In this document: piece by piece, positions 8,193-17,300 of the stretch
How the letters are laid out: the number at the start of each line of letters is the position of its first letter
How positions within the stretch are numbered: position 1 is the first letter of the stretch
From: Pseudomonas sp. GD03858
Lineage (GTDB): Bacteria > Pseudomonadota > Gammaproteobacteria > Pseudomonadales > Pseudomonadaceae
NCBI RefSeq assembly: GCF_029840925.1
Contig: NZ_JAOCDM010000055.1
Location: forward strand, 1 to 32,298
DNA: 32,298 bases
Direction: 5' to 3'
Position numbers and translations under genes: made by a program
The notes under the pieces: generated by a model
What the model was told of the DNA's origin: nothing
Databases searched by the model: none
Seen by the model: only the letters and a program-made list of their open reading frames with translations

Positions 8193-9060
8193 TTACTTTT
8201 TACGCTGCTCGAACCGCGGCCCCACGGCTTTGGCATCAGCCACTGCGCGCCGGGCATTGTCGCGATGGCGCTCGAAGTTGGGCTCTCTGATGACCGGCTC
8301 CCTGCCCAGGTGCGTGTCGATCGCAAGCCCTCTGTGGTCGACTGGCTTGATGTTCAGCGGGTCTACCCAGAAGTTGTTTTCGCTCATTGCCACCCCATCC
8401 CGCTCGAAGGCATCCTCGATAAGGCTTATGTAGCCCTCTACGATGACTTCGGCTTTTTCCACTCCGGCCAGAAACTGCTGGACAAGCTCTGCTTTCGTCA
8501 GATTTTTGGCCGCTTGGAATTCTTTGATTCCCTTGGGTATCGCAGTGACAGGCAGCGAGATGGGAAGCGTGACGTTCGCTGCGGCATCCAGCGCCTTGTT
8601 CAAACCTTGGTTGACACCCTTGTCTATGGCTTTTTCCAGAATGACTTGGGGGTCGGCATAGTGCTTGGCGCTCTCCAGAGCGGAAGCGACAAAGCCCAGG
8701 CGTTTCTTCTCGATCTGTTTATCCAGCGAAGTGCTGGGCACCGGCTTGAAAGGGGGCGCGATACTTTTCGCCAGCTCTTTTGCGACAATCCCGCCCACAA
8801 GGGAGCCTGCCGGGCCCAGTGCAGAGCCGGCCGCGGCGCCCAGGGCGCTATAGCTCGCGGACACCGGTTCCATGATGATCATCGAAAACGCGCTGTAGGC
8901 TATCGTCTGACTTTTGGAGTCAACGAACTGATTCACGTGCCTGCGCGCATCGTCGATGATCTTGGGTGCCGCCTTCAGGGCAACGTACGTATGGTAGAGC
9001 TCTTCGCGCGAGAGCGTTGACGCACGCTCGTTGCCTTTGCCCTGCTCGGTCGAGCACAGC
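8193..9060 (-). other. Variable C-terminal tip of the TccC protein (candidate effector domain)
   Basis: The last ~290 residues follow the conserved Rhs core immediately after NPTTLTDVAGL. In Tc C proteins this segment is the hypervariable toxin. Here it contains a Gly/Ala-rich hydrophobic stretch (SALGAAAGSALGPAGSLVGG), helical Lys/Ala-rich segments and a basic end (PRFEQRKK). I recognise no catalytic motif such as ADP-ribosyltransferase or deaminase signatures. The glycine-zipper-like stretch suggests membrane interaction, which is only inference. The canonical DPDG after the core reads DVAG here. Confidence 0.6.
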
Positions 9061-11104
9061 CCGGCAACGTCGGTCAGTGTCGTCGGGTTGTTGTGGACCA
9101 TTCGGTAAAGATTGAGCCCATCGGCGGCGCCTGCCGGATCAGCGCTCAGCCAGCGACCTAGTGTCGGCTGGTAATAGCGATAACCGTAGTAGTACAACCC
9201 TGTCGCATCCCGCTCCTTGCCCGCGTAACGAACCATCTTGTAGCGAGCCTCCACCTGGCTGCGCGCGGCCCAGACCGATGTTCCGCCAAATGGGTAGTAT
9301 TCCTCCTGGGTGATCACCTGACCGTCGTCGTCCAACTCCAGCCCGGCACTGGCGATCAGGTCGCCATGGCTGTAGCGCACTGCATCGTTGCTCAGGCCGT
9401 CCGGCATGCCATGCTCCCAGTGCAAGCCGCGTACCTGAGCGCCTCCAGCATCATCATGAAGCACGACATGCAGCGCTTGGGTCAGAGCGTCCGCGCTGCG
9501 CCAGCTCTGAAGTTCCAGCAGTGGCAGGTAAAGGGTCCGCTGGTACTGGGCCGCGGTGCTCGAGCATCTCTGGCTGAACTTCTCTATCCGTTGACTGGCA
9601 GCGTCGTAGCGGTACGTTTCGCGATCGGCGGCGGCGGTGCCACGAGCGACCTGAACAACCTGACCAAGCTCATCGCGACGGGTCCAGAGCAGGGGCTGCC
9701 CTGGCTGCAGGTAACGCTGGCCGCCCGAGGCGAAAAAGTAGCTGTCGACCGTGGCGGGGTCCTCGCTGAGCGCGCGCGATACGGCACGGTTGCTGCGTTC
9801 GGAAAGCGTCATGTCGATGGTGTAGCCGGTGTCGGGCGCGGGTGAGCGATGGGTGATGCAGGTCAGGTTGCCGCCCCGGTCATAGTGGTAGCCGCGGGTG
9901 TAGTTGGTGTAAGCGCCATCATTGATGGGCAAGGGGATGGTGGGGGACGGAGGGTGCTGGCCCTGGCGTGCGATACCGGCCATCTCGCGACCACTGGCAG
10001 CAACCAGCTGGTAGAGGCTGTCGTACAGGTAGTGATTCTCTGGCACCACCTTGCGGTTGTGCCAGAAACGTGTCGCCTGCGCGTCGTTGCGCACACTCAG
10101 CACGTTGCCGACCGGGTCATAGTCATAGCGCAGGTCCTGCAGCAGTTTCGCGCCGCTGCGGTGTCCGCGAGGGCGCTCTGTGCTGATGTCCAGGAGCCGC
10201 TGTGTACGCGGTTCATAGGTATAGCTGATCACCACCCCGTTACCCTGCTCTTCGCACTGTTTCTGGCCCTCGGCGGAGTAGGTCACAGACCTGAGGACAA
10301 GCCGTTCCATGCTGGCGCCCAACGTCATCCAGCTCTGCTGCAGGCGGCCGGCGACATCGTGCCGGTTGCGCCGCTTGTGGCCTCTGGCATCGGTGCGCTC
10401 CAGCGCCGCCCCAGTAGCGTCCGCGGTGCTCAGGGTGGCGAAGGGGCAGGGCGCCAGCAAGGCTTCCCAGGCCGACTCGTCCTCGCCCGACCAATCGGCG
10501 TCGTTGCCATCGGCGAGCAGCCAGCGGGTCGACGACAGCAGTGCTCCGCTCAATCCCATGCTGTCCTGCTGCACGCGTCCGGCTGTGTCGTAGTGGCTTA
10601 CCGGCATGCCAGCCTGGTTACGGTCCCTGGATGCCTGGTCATTGCCTGGCCATATGAACCGTTCGCTGACAATCGGCGGTTGCCCATTGACCTGCTCGGA
10701 GATCCGCAGCAGGCGCCCGGCCAGCGGAGCTGCCTCGTACCAGCTGCTCCGGCTGACGCCATTGGCGCCGACCCCAGCAGCTCGCGGCCTTCGATATCCT
10801 TGAGGCCGAAGGTTCGGCCCGCGTCGACGCTGTCGGTACGCAGCACATCGCCGCCCATCGAGGCATGAAAGGTGAAGTTGGCCGCGCCAGAGCCGGTCCG
10901 TTGCAAGTGCTCATGCAGGCGTGGATCGATACTGCTGGCGTGATGCCCCCGGGCATCGTACTGGTGGCGCGTGATGCGCTGGTCGACCAGCTGGGGAGTG
11001 TCCGGGTGCCGATGAAAGGCGATCTCGCGTACGCCTAAGCCTCGGTTGCTCCGCACGGTCACCGCCGGGGTGCCCTGATGAAGTGAAAGATCTCTGCTGC
11101 TCAT
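8193..11104 (-). pseudogene. tccC: TccC-like Tc toxin C component (Rhs family), split by a frameshift
   Basis: C components of Tc toxins form, with TcB, a hollow Rhs cocoon that encloses their own toxic C-terminus, which is released by self-cleavage and injected by TcA. Two frames together make the gene: 11104-10598 encodes the TccC N-terminus (LHQGTPAVTVRSNRGLGVRE, then TRHQYDARG and DSVDAGRTFGLKDIEGREL), and the frame from about 10770 to 8193 continues with SSWYEAAPLAGRLLRISEQ, SHYDTAGR, many YD repeats and the Rhs core GKERDATGLYYYGYRYYQ. Total length is 2912 nt; adding one base in the C4 run at 10772-10775 restores a 970-residue protein. The Rhs core ends near residue 683 (LSADPAGAADGLNLYRMVHN). 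As read, the gene is broken; the 804-residue frame could start only at ATG 10607, without a good ribosome-binding site. No tcA or tcB gene is in the window. Confidence 0.85.
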
Positions 11105-11467
11105 GCGACGTTCTCCTTCGGCGGCTGACCGGGTGTCAGCCGCGGCCTGTCCAGGCTACGCAGGCGCTGCGTTGCAGGGAGCGGGGGAAAACTGCCCAAA
11201 GTTGTAGCCGCGTTACGCACAGGACTCATTTTGGGGATGCCAACCTCGTTTGCTTTGTTGAGCAGGAAGAGTCAGCTCAACAATGGCGCGGCCAGGCCGC
11301 CTAACTGCCATGGCGGCCATCGAGGGGAGGGTGGGCATTGTCCGATGGGGCGAGGTAACGCACAGCGGGTTGAAGAGGCGTTCGGCGCCTGTTGCAATCT
11401 TCAACTATAAATCATGAACAAGGACACGCTCGCCGATACGACCTATCACCACTCAAGGTGCTCGCAA
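11105..11467. other. Intergenic region with two inverted repeats
   Basis: No gene is supported in these 363 bp. There is a perfect 9-bp inverted repeat (TTGTTGAGC at 11255-11263 with GCTCAACAA at 11275-11283) and a GC-rich hairpin (GGCCGCC at 11295-11301 with GGCGGCC at 11312-11318). This is the likely left edge of the accessory region and should contain the promoter for the membrane-protein gene that follows. Confidence 0.4.
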
Positions 11468-12208
11468 ATGAAGAATCATGGGCGTTCTTTACTTGTTATC
11501 GTGATTGGCGCCTTCGGATTGACTTCAGTGCTTGCGCAGCAGGCAGGCACTCATGATGCAGCCTCGTCCATTGTTGGCTCGGCAAGGGAGATAACCCTGG
11601 ATCGTGACGTGCTGTCACGGTCATATGACTCCAGCGTAATCGAGTTATTGAAGATGTATGGTGACGAATCTGCCCAAAGGGCCAAAGCCCTTGAAGGCGG
11701 GCATCAAGTAGACAGGAGCTTTTTTGGCATTTCCATAGAAGACAGCATTGCCGGCGCCGCGCTGGCAGTCACGATTTTTTTTGCCTTGATACAACTGAGG
11801 TCGGCCAGAAAAGTGGAGGCGAACACGCTCACGCTCGAGATCTGGCAGGAGTATCTCGATAGGTATTCGAGCATCGGGAATTGTATAAACTTCTTGAATT
11901 CCCCGTCATCCATAAGTTATGCCAACTTTGGCAAGATCCAAGAGACTCGGAACTGGCTGGATGGCCTAGCAATGCTCGGAATGGGGAAACCGCTAATAAA
12001 CAACTGCATGCTCAGGCGTTTTGGTATCGAGGTGACTTTCCGTGCGTTCATGCGGGCCATGCTCACAGCGCGGTGCCAGTTAAAGTATGCCAATGCGCAA
12101 GTGCGACATTCGCGAGAAGGGCTCCTGGAAAGCCTGGATAGAGAACTCTCCAAGTCGCAAAAGATTTATGAATGGCTGGATGTCATAGAGGATAAGCGCC
12201 GTGATTGA
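11468..12208 (+). CDS. Membrane-anchored protein of unknown function
   Basis: I do not recognise a family. From ATG 11468 the protein has 246 residues; this start is chosen over ATG 11414 because it has an AAGGTG ribosome-binding site 7 nt upstream and puts a signal-like sequence at the N-terminus (MKNHGRSLLVIVIGAFGL...SVLA). A second hydrophobic segment, AGAALAVTIFFALIQL, lies near residue 100, so the short loop between the two (about 70 residues) is probably periplasmic and the C-terminal ~130 residues cytoplasmic. The C-terminal part is helical and charged, with two Arg/Lys-rich ends. Its last 8 bp overlap the next gene, implying translational coupling and a common function. Lower GC than the paa genes. 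Confidence 0.7.
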   Translation: MKNHGRSLLVIVIGAFGLTSVLAQQAGTHDAASSIVGSAREITLDRDVLSRSYDSSVIELLKMYGDESAQRAKALEGGHQVDRSFFGISIEDSIAGAALAVTIFFALIQLRSARKVEANTLTLEIWQEYLDRYSSIGNCINFLNSPSSISYANFGKIQETRNWLDGLAMLGMGKPLINNCMLRRFGIEVTFRAFMRAMLTARCQLKYANAQVRHSREGLLESLDRELSKSQKIYEWLDVIEDKRRD

Positions 12209-12488
12209 TCTGACAGAAATTACCCACTGCATAAACCAGTTGCAGGACCTTGCGGATGATGTTGAGCGTGAGAATCCTGATGCGTTGTCCGCCGAGCAAA
12301 TCAAACGCTTCAGCGATGTCGCTCAAGATATTTTCTCGAAGACCGGTAGCTCGCCTGTCAGCGAGAATGACTTCTATGGCAATCGAAAACAACAGCAGGG
12401 AACTGCTGACGGCCTCGAGCGAAACGTTGCCGCAAGTATCACTACCTGCCCCTGGTGTCAGGAGCGAATCGAACTGATCAAGCATTAA
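12201..12488 (+). CDS. Small acidic protein with a C-terminal CxxC
   Basis: A 95-residue protein starting at GTG 12201, which overlaps the upstream stop by 8 bp. Most of it is an acidic, helical sequence (NQLQDLADDVERENPDAL); the C-terminus reads TTCPWCQERIELIKH, a single CxxC that could bind zinc or form a redox pair. Family unknown. The overlap with the membrane-protein gene suggests that the two products are made together; whether they interact is inference. Confidence 0.6.
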   Translation: MIDLTEITHCINQLQDLADDVERENPDALSAEQIKRFSDVAQDIFSKTGSSPVSENDFYGNRKQQQGTADGLERNVAASITTCPWCQERIELIKH

Positions 12489-12579
12489 CTCAACTAAATG
12501 GATATTTAGTGTAGTTATTCCTCGAAGGAATATTATAAGGGCAGGGTACCAGTCCCTTCGTTGCTATGCGAGTCATAGC

Positions 12580-12598
12580 CTGTTGCTACTAGCAACAG
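12580..12598. repeat. Perfect 19-bp palindrome CTGTTGCTACTAGCAACAG
   Basis: Two 9-bp arms around a central C. It lies 15 bp before the ATG of the 155-residue protein gene, and its core GTTGCTASTAGCAAC occurs twice more at 13269-13283 and 13427-13441. Its position and repetition suggest a regulator binding site. Confidence 0.7.
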
Positions 12599-12613
12599 CT
12601 CCAGGCTACTTTC

Positions 12614-13081
12614 ATGCGAGTCCATCCTAAATTAACGGAGCTTTTCGTGAGAGAGAACGGTGATACCGATTATTCGAAAGAGCTTGCTGAAGTCCTGTCG
12701 CCGTATGCAAAGCAATTCTTCAACGCGTTTTTGCCTGTAGTGGAGGTTGTCGTTTCCACTGTCATACCTAAGACATCGGAGGCTCTTTCACGTTTGCCCG
12801 AGGATTGGCCAGCTCGGTTTAATCAGTTGGCCACTCTTTCCACGAGATCTAAGCAGGCGATGCAGCTCGCATTGGACAGGGGGTGGTTTTTCGGATGGCA
12901 CGTCTCATTGAGGGAGGTCCTCACGCTCGTAAAGGCCATTGAGGATCTAGAACCAGGTGACCTAGATGCCTACATGGCGGACTATTTTCGTGAAAGCTTG
13001 AATGCTTTTGCCTGCGCTCTGATCGAAAAATATCCTGATCGAGAAAAGCCCATTTCTGGTGATGCATGGAGAAACCTCTGA
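12614..13081 (+). CDS. Hypothetical protein, possibly C-terminally truncated
   Basis: A 155-residue, mostly helical protein that I cannot assign. It has a hydrophobic stretch near residues 38-52 (NAFLPVVEVVVSTVIP), the aromatic segment RGWFFGWHVSLREVL near residues 90-104 and a conserved-looking acidic region after it. The sequence stops at AWRNL in a region with no obvious structure, and the following 500 bp are non-coding repeats, so the original gene may have continued and been cut. No convincing Shine-Dalgarno precedes ATG 12614; the 19-bp palindrome sits directly upstream and may control it. Confidence 0.6.
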   Translation: MRVHPKLTELFVRENGDTDYSKELAEVLSPYAKQFFNAFLPVVEVVVSTVIPKTSEALSRLPEDWPARFNQLATLSTRSKQAMQLALDRGWFFGWHVSLREVLTLVKAIEDLEPGDLDAYMADYFRESLNAFACALIEKYPDREKPISGDAWRNL

Positions 13082-13268
13082 CTATGGTTCCGAGGTGAAT
13101 AGCCTGAAAGCGTTTTCATTCCTTGTGTTCGTGGGGCTTCATCTTCCATCTGTTCTTGAGCGAAATTCGGCTAGCAGTCACCCTTAGCAGCCGGTCGTTA
13201 GTCGTCAAAAGGTGTATTTAGATGACCAACGACCAGCGCCGCGGCTGTGCACCTGGGCAACCGTTGGT

Positions 13269-13337
13269 GTTGCTACTAGCAACACTTGGTGCTGGCCAAG
13301 CAGGCCATTTTTCGCGCCCGCGAAAATCGCAGTGCGA
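13269..13337. repeat. Composite repeat unit, copy A
   Basis: Three nested palindromes follow each other: GTTGCTACTAGCAAC (13269-13283), TTTTCGCG-CC-CGCGAAAA (13309-13326) and TCGCA-G-TGCGA (13327-13337). The bases between are also largely shared with copy B, which lies 158 bp to the right, so the unit was duplicated as a block. Confidence 0.8.
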
Positions 13338-13351
13338 TCAGGCGGCAGGAA

Positions 13352-13378
13352 TTTCACCGTGAAATTTTCACCGTGAAA
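13352..13378. repeat. Tandem palindrome TTTCACCGTGAAA x2
   Basis: TTTCACCGTGAAA occurs at 13352-13364 and again at 13366-13378, giving an exact 14-bp period. Each copy has 6-bp arms around one C. It lies between the two composite repeats and has the look of a cooperative operator. Confidence 0.8.
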
Positions 13379-13426
13379 ACTGTCGTACCGAGCAGTGTGC
13401 AGCGACTGCTTTCAGATCTGCAGGGT

Positions 13427-13497
13427 GTTGCTAGTAGCAACACCTGGTGCCGGCCGAGCTGGTCGATTTTTTCGCGTCCGCGAAAATCGCACTGCGA
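13427..13497. repeat. Composite repeat unit, copy B
   Basis: Same order as copy A: GTTGCTAGTAGCAAC (13427-13441), TTTTCGCG-TC-CGCGAAAA (13469-13486) and TCGCA-C-TGCGA (13487-13497). Differences from copy A change only the palindrome centres or spacer, while arms are kept, which points to selection on the palindromes. Confidence 0.8.
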
Positions 13498-13629
13498 TCT
13501 GGCTTCCAATCTGACCAACCCATGCCCCGGTAGCTCCATACGAAGGTACGCATAATGTATATTATGTTAAATGCCGTATTATCAGAGGCGACCTCCTGAG
13601 TCGATCATCTGTGGTTTGCGTCTGCCGGA

Positions 13630-13848
13630 TCACGCTCGTGCATCAATCGCGTTTTGAGTGGAATGTCCCCCTCCAGCACCCTCAAGTCCTTGTATCCCGG
13701 GGTCTTCAGCGTACGCTGCTTGCTCTAGAGCCTCCATCTTGTCGAACTCTTTTTGCCGCTTCTCGAGTTCACGCTGCCGACGATGAGCGTTGCGCTCAGC
13801 TCGTCTGGCTGATGTCTGCAGCGATCTTACAGTCCCTTTCCAACCCAT
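13630..13848 (-). CDS. Small coiled-coil protein, MGWKGTVRS family, possibly truncated
   Basis: From ATG 13848 the product has 72 residues: MGWKGTVRSLQTSARRAERN, then a strongly charged helical segment rich in Arg, Gln, Lys and Glu (RRQRELEKRQKEFDKMEALE), then an ending unlike the rest. GGAG lies about 9 nt before this ATG, and the 13 residues upstream in the frame are not needed. From memory, longer proteins with this N-terminus occur in pseudomonads and continue past the AAY segment; here the 3' end looks altered, so it may be a remnant. Function unknown. Confidence 0.5.
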   Translation of the reverse strand: MGWKGTVRSLQTSARRAERNAHRRQRELEKRQKEFDKMEALEQAAYAEDPGIQGLEGAGGGHSTQNAIDARA

Positions 13849-13926
13849 CACGATGCTCCATACCGAATGCGTGATGGCACATTGCACGGGCGTAAAAATT
13901 TAGAAATTTAAAGGGATCCAAAACAC

Positions 13927-13955
13927 TTGCGAACACCAGTGGAGCGCATTATGTT
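13927..13955 (+). promoter_or_regulatory. Weak candidate promoter for the 44-codon gene
   Basis: TTGCGA (13927-13932) and TATGTT (13950-13955) with a 17-bp spacer lie about 110 bp before ATG 14067. This is a by-eye match of moderate quality. Confidence 0.25.
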
Positions 13956-14066
13956 GTGTCTTGCAGCAAGGAAAACCACCATATGATGTGTGCAAACCTT
14001 TCTGCGCGGCTCGCGATTTACTGAAAACCTCTTGTATCTCACATTGCTGGATGAAGGAGATTCCGT

Positions 14067-14201
14067 ATGACAGATCGTCGCCCTCTCAACCCCAACGTGA
14101 ACGTTCCGAAGCCTGGCGGTGGTGAACAACCACGGTCTCGCAACAAGGACGGTCAAGTCCGCGATAAACGGAGCGATGCTGGCAAACCGCGCGGCAAATG
14201 A
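14067..14201 (+). CDS. 44-residue basic, Pro/Gly-rich small protein
   Basis: The frame reads MTDRRPLNPNVNVPKPGGGE and ends with GKPRGK. It is preceded by a near-perfect Shine-Dalgarno, GAAGGAG, 7 nt before the ATG, and followed within 10 bp by a strong hairpin, so it is an isolated expressed unit with its own terminator. It is strongly charged (Arg/Lys 12 of 44), has no hydrophobic segment and is probably disordered. No family recognised. It lies between the truncated coiled-coil gene and the end of the giant helicase gene, which is on the other strand. Confidence 0.65.
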   Translation: MTDRRPLNPNVNVPKPGGGEQPRSRNKDGQVRDKRSDAGKPRGK

Positions 14202-14208
14202 CGGTTTA

Positions 14209-14242
14209 CAGGTCAGCAGCATACGATCTCGCTGCTGACCTG
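14209..14242 (+). terminator. Hairpin terminator after the 44-codon gene
   Basis: A perfect 12-bp stem (CAGGTCAGCAGC with GCTGCTGACCTG) with a 10-nt loop begins 7 bp after the stop. The following TTCTGCC is a weak T run. It also separates the gene from the convergent giant gene. Confidence 0.6.
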
Positions 14243-14352
14243 TTCTGCCACTGCAAATTAGCCTTCGTGTGTACACAGGCGCGGCACAATTCGAAGCAAC
14301 AGTGCTACACCCTGAATCGATAAGGGGCGCTGGTAATGCGCCCTATCGAGTA

Positions 14353-17300
14353 TCACTCTGCGATCCGCTTTATCGCTTTTTCGATACGCTGACGGCCCGC
14401 GTGGGCAAGCTTACCGACCCCGGCTTCCTTGGCTACTGCGTAAACCAGCCCCTCTCCTACGTGACCATGCTTGGTCATTTCATCTACTAAGGCACCTAGT
14501 TCGGGCAAGCAGATTTCAGCAAGTGGGCGAATGGCATCGTCATCACCCGGCCTACGAAAGACAACGTTCATATCCGACTCGAGATGAGTCGGCCAGAAGA
14601 ATGTTCCTGCCTGCTCCTCTTCATGAGATCGGAATCGTGCCCGCGCTATTTGATCGACGCGATCACGAATGCGCGAGCCCGTTCTGACCCAGCCATGAGC
14701 ACGCGCGATACGCCGTGCAAGCGCCATATCGAGCACAGGCCCCTCCTCTGCCACCACATGGGCAATCATCTGTTCCAAGGTAGCCGTGTAGCTCGCTTCG
14801 AAGAATCTGTCGGGATCAACCGCCTCCACAGCCTCGGCAGGGTCTGCTTCCTTGTAAACCAGGTGCTCTACTGGCACATAAGGAATCACGGTATCTTCTG
14901 CTGCTTGAGCCGCGGCAGCTCTGGCGTATTTCAACTCTGGCATTGCGCCAGACGGATCATTGGCTCCGGCAGCTGAAGTCGAAGCTACAACAGCAACCTG
15001 ATCCACAACCTCAATGACTTCAGCCATGGCAGCATCGACTTTTAGGCGCTCAGCCTCATTGGTAGCATCGATGACCGCCTGCTTGGCCCTCGATTCGGCA
15101 AGCAGCTCGGTGAGACGTTGATGCACCTTTTCTGCGGTTCCCACGGCATCAACCCACCAGTCGGTCGACCAGATCCTGACGATCTCCCAGCCAAGTCCAC
15201 GCAGCACAAACTCACGCAGCTTGTCGCGATCACGCGCAGTCGCACTGCGGTGATAGGTAGCCCCATCGCACTCGACACCGGCTAGGAAGCGCCCTGGAGC
15301 ATCAGGGTGCACAACCCCCAAGTCTACTCGGAAGGAAGAGACACCAATCTGGGTATGGATCTGCCAACCCTTCTTGGCCAAGGCAGCAGCGACTGCCTCT
15401 TCAAATGGGCTATCGAATCCACCCACACTACCGAAATTCGCTTCAGCCAAGGCCTGCGGCCCACGTTCAGCAAATTCGAGGAAATGCTTCAGGTCACGCA
15501 CCCCGACGGCTTGCGTCCGAGCAAGGTCAATGTGCTCTGGGCGGAGGGTCGAGAACAGCACCAGTTCTTGGCGAGCACGCGTAATTGCAACGTTCAGTCG
15601 GCGCTCGCCACCCGGACGGTTCATCGGGCCGAAGTTCATAGACATCACGCCGGCAGCGTCTTTTCCGTAGGTGGTCGAGAAATAGATGATGTCCCGCTCG
15701 TCGCCCTGGACACTTTCCAGGTTCTTCACGAACACAGGCTCGAGCTCAGACTCAGCGAAGTACGAGTCGAGCGACGGATCCCTCCGGCATGCCTCATCGA
15801 GCATGTCCATGATGAGCTTCTGCTGCTCACCGTTGAACGTGACCACTCCCACAGTACGACGGCTCTCACGGAAGGCCGGCGACTGAAGGCGAGCAACAAG
15901 GTCAGCAACTAGGGCTCTTGCTTCAATCAGGTTGGTACGTGAGCCGCCCTTGTCGTAAACACCAGCAACTGGACACAGCCTCACAGCCTTATCAGCCGTG
16001 AATGGCGAAGGGAACGTCACCAGCTTCGAGCCGTAGTAACGCTGGTTGGAGAACGCGATCAGGCTCTCGTGACGGCTGCGATAATGCCAGTTCAGGTTGC
16101 GCATCGGCAGGTTCGCGCTGATGCATTCATCCAGGATGCTCTCGAGATCCGCTTCGACATCCTCATCATCAGCAGTGGACTCAGCCCGGTCAAAGAACGA
16201 GGTCGGCGGCAGCTGTTTCGGGTCACCTACCATCACGACCTGCTTTCCTCGCGCCATCGCACCAATTGCATCCCAGACCGGAATCTGAGAGGCCTCATCG
16301 AAGATGACGAGGTCGAACGGGGTTGAGGCTGGTGGCAGGTATTGGGCAATCGAGAGCGGGCTCATCAGCAAGCAAGGCGTCAGCTTGGTGAGGGCTTCTG
16401 GTGCCCGGGTCATCAACTCACGCAATGGAATATGCTTGGTTTTCTTGCCCATCTCATGACGCAGCAAGCCCCATTCTGAAGAGCGGCTCACGCTGTCCTG
16501 ACTTGGCAGGTCAGCACACAGCCGAGCACGGAGCCAGTCCTTCGTCAGCTCGGTGAACTTGTCATCCAGCGCTCGGAAATCGCGAATACGCTGTTCATGC
16601 TCAACGCTGACAAATGTCCGGATCACTTCCTCGTTATCGACAGTGGTATTCAGCCACCAGCGAGCGTAATTCACCTCGAAGACGCGGCGGACTTTTCCGG
16701 AGGTGATGGCTCCGCTTTCCATGGCCTGGACAATTGGGGCGAGGCCAACGGCGAGGGCCTCATCGCGCACCTTCCTCCAGGCACACCATGCCTTGAGTCG
16801 CGCCTCGGACGAAACTACGGTTTCGCAATTTTTCTTGAGGTCATTCAACGAAAGGTGTGAGGTCTCCTCAGCACCGGCCTCGGTGAAGTGACCGATCGAA
16901 GTCAGATGCGATGAACGCTCCTGCAACAACGCAAGCTTTTCACACAGGCCAACGCCTGCGAGAGCTATCGCACCTTCAGGCTCTAGCAAAGCGTTGCCAT
17001 CGCCCAAGAGCGTTTGAAGGGGAGCCTTGTAAGCTGCAATCTGCTCCGGGTTCAGCGCGAGCTTCGCAACAGCAGTTGCTACCTGCCCTTGGAACACCAC
17101 AGCCTGACGTGCAATCTCAAGCTTGGTCTTCAGGTCACTCCAGACCGGTACCAGCTCTCGCAGGTCAGCCAGGTCGGACAGATCACGTTCAACCGCTGCC
17201 CGCTCCTTCAACAGATCGAAGTCACCCTTCAGCAAGGCTCCACAGCGGCCCTCCTGCACTTCTGGGTGATCATCAACAAGGCGACCACGTGCTTCGATAT

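Larger units (their letters stand above)
13082..13629. other. Gene-free stretch rich in inverted repeats
   Basis: No credible gene; an 89-codon open frame at 13286-13555 runs through palindromes and lacks a ribosome-binding site. The stretch holds an imperfect 14-bp inverted repeat (13193-13206 with 13221-13234, 12 of 14 pairs), two copies of a composite repeat (13269-13337 and 13427-13497), a tandem 13-bp palindrome between them, and CATAAT/ATTATG arms around GTAT at 13551-13566. Confidence 0.6.

Noticed and set aside
8192..8193. Immunity gene downstream of the tccC gene
   Set aside because: Only 45 bp separate it from the convergent paaX gene, so no room exists; Tc C components also do not need one.
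12580..13497. CRISPR array
   Set aside because: The repeats are palindromic, only two or three copies, irregularly spaced and the spacers resemble each other; no cas genes.
13286..13555. 89-codon plus-strand frame in the repeat region
   Set aside because: It reads through several palindromes, lacks a ribosome-binding site and has no family resemblance.
13908..14276. 122-codon minus-strand frame opposite the 44-codon gene
   Set aside because: No ribosome-binding site and it runs antisense through the strong Shine-Dalgarno and the terminator hairpin.
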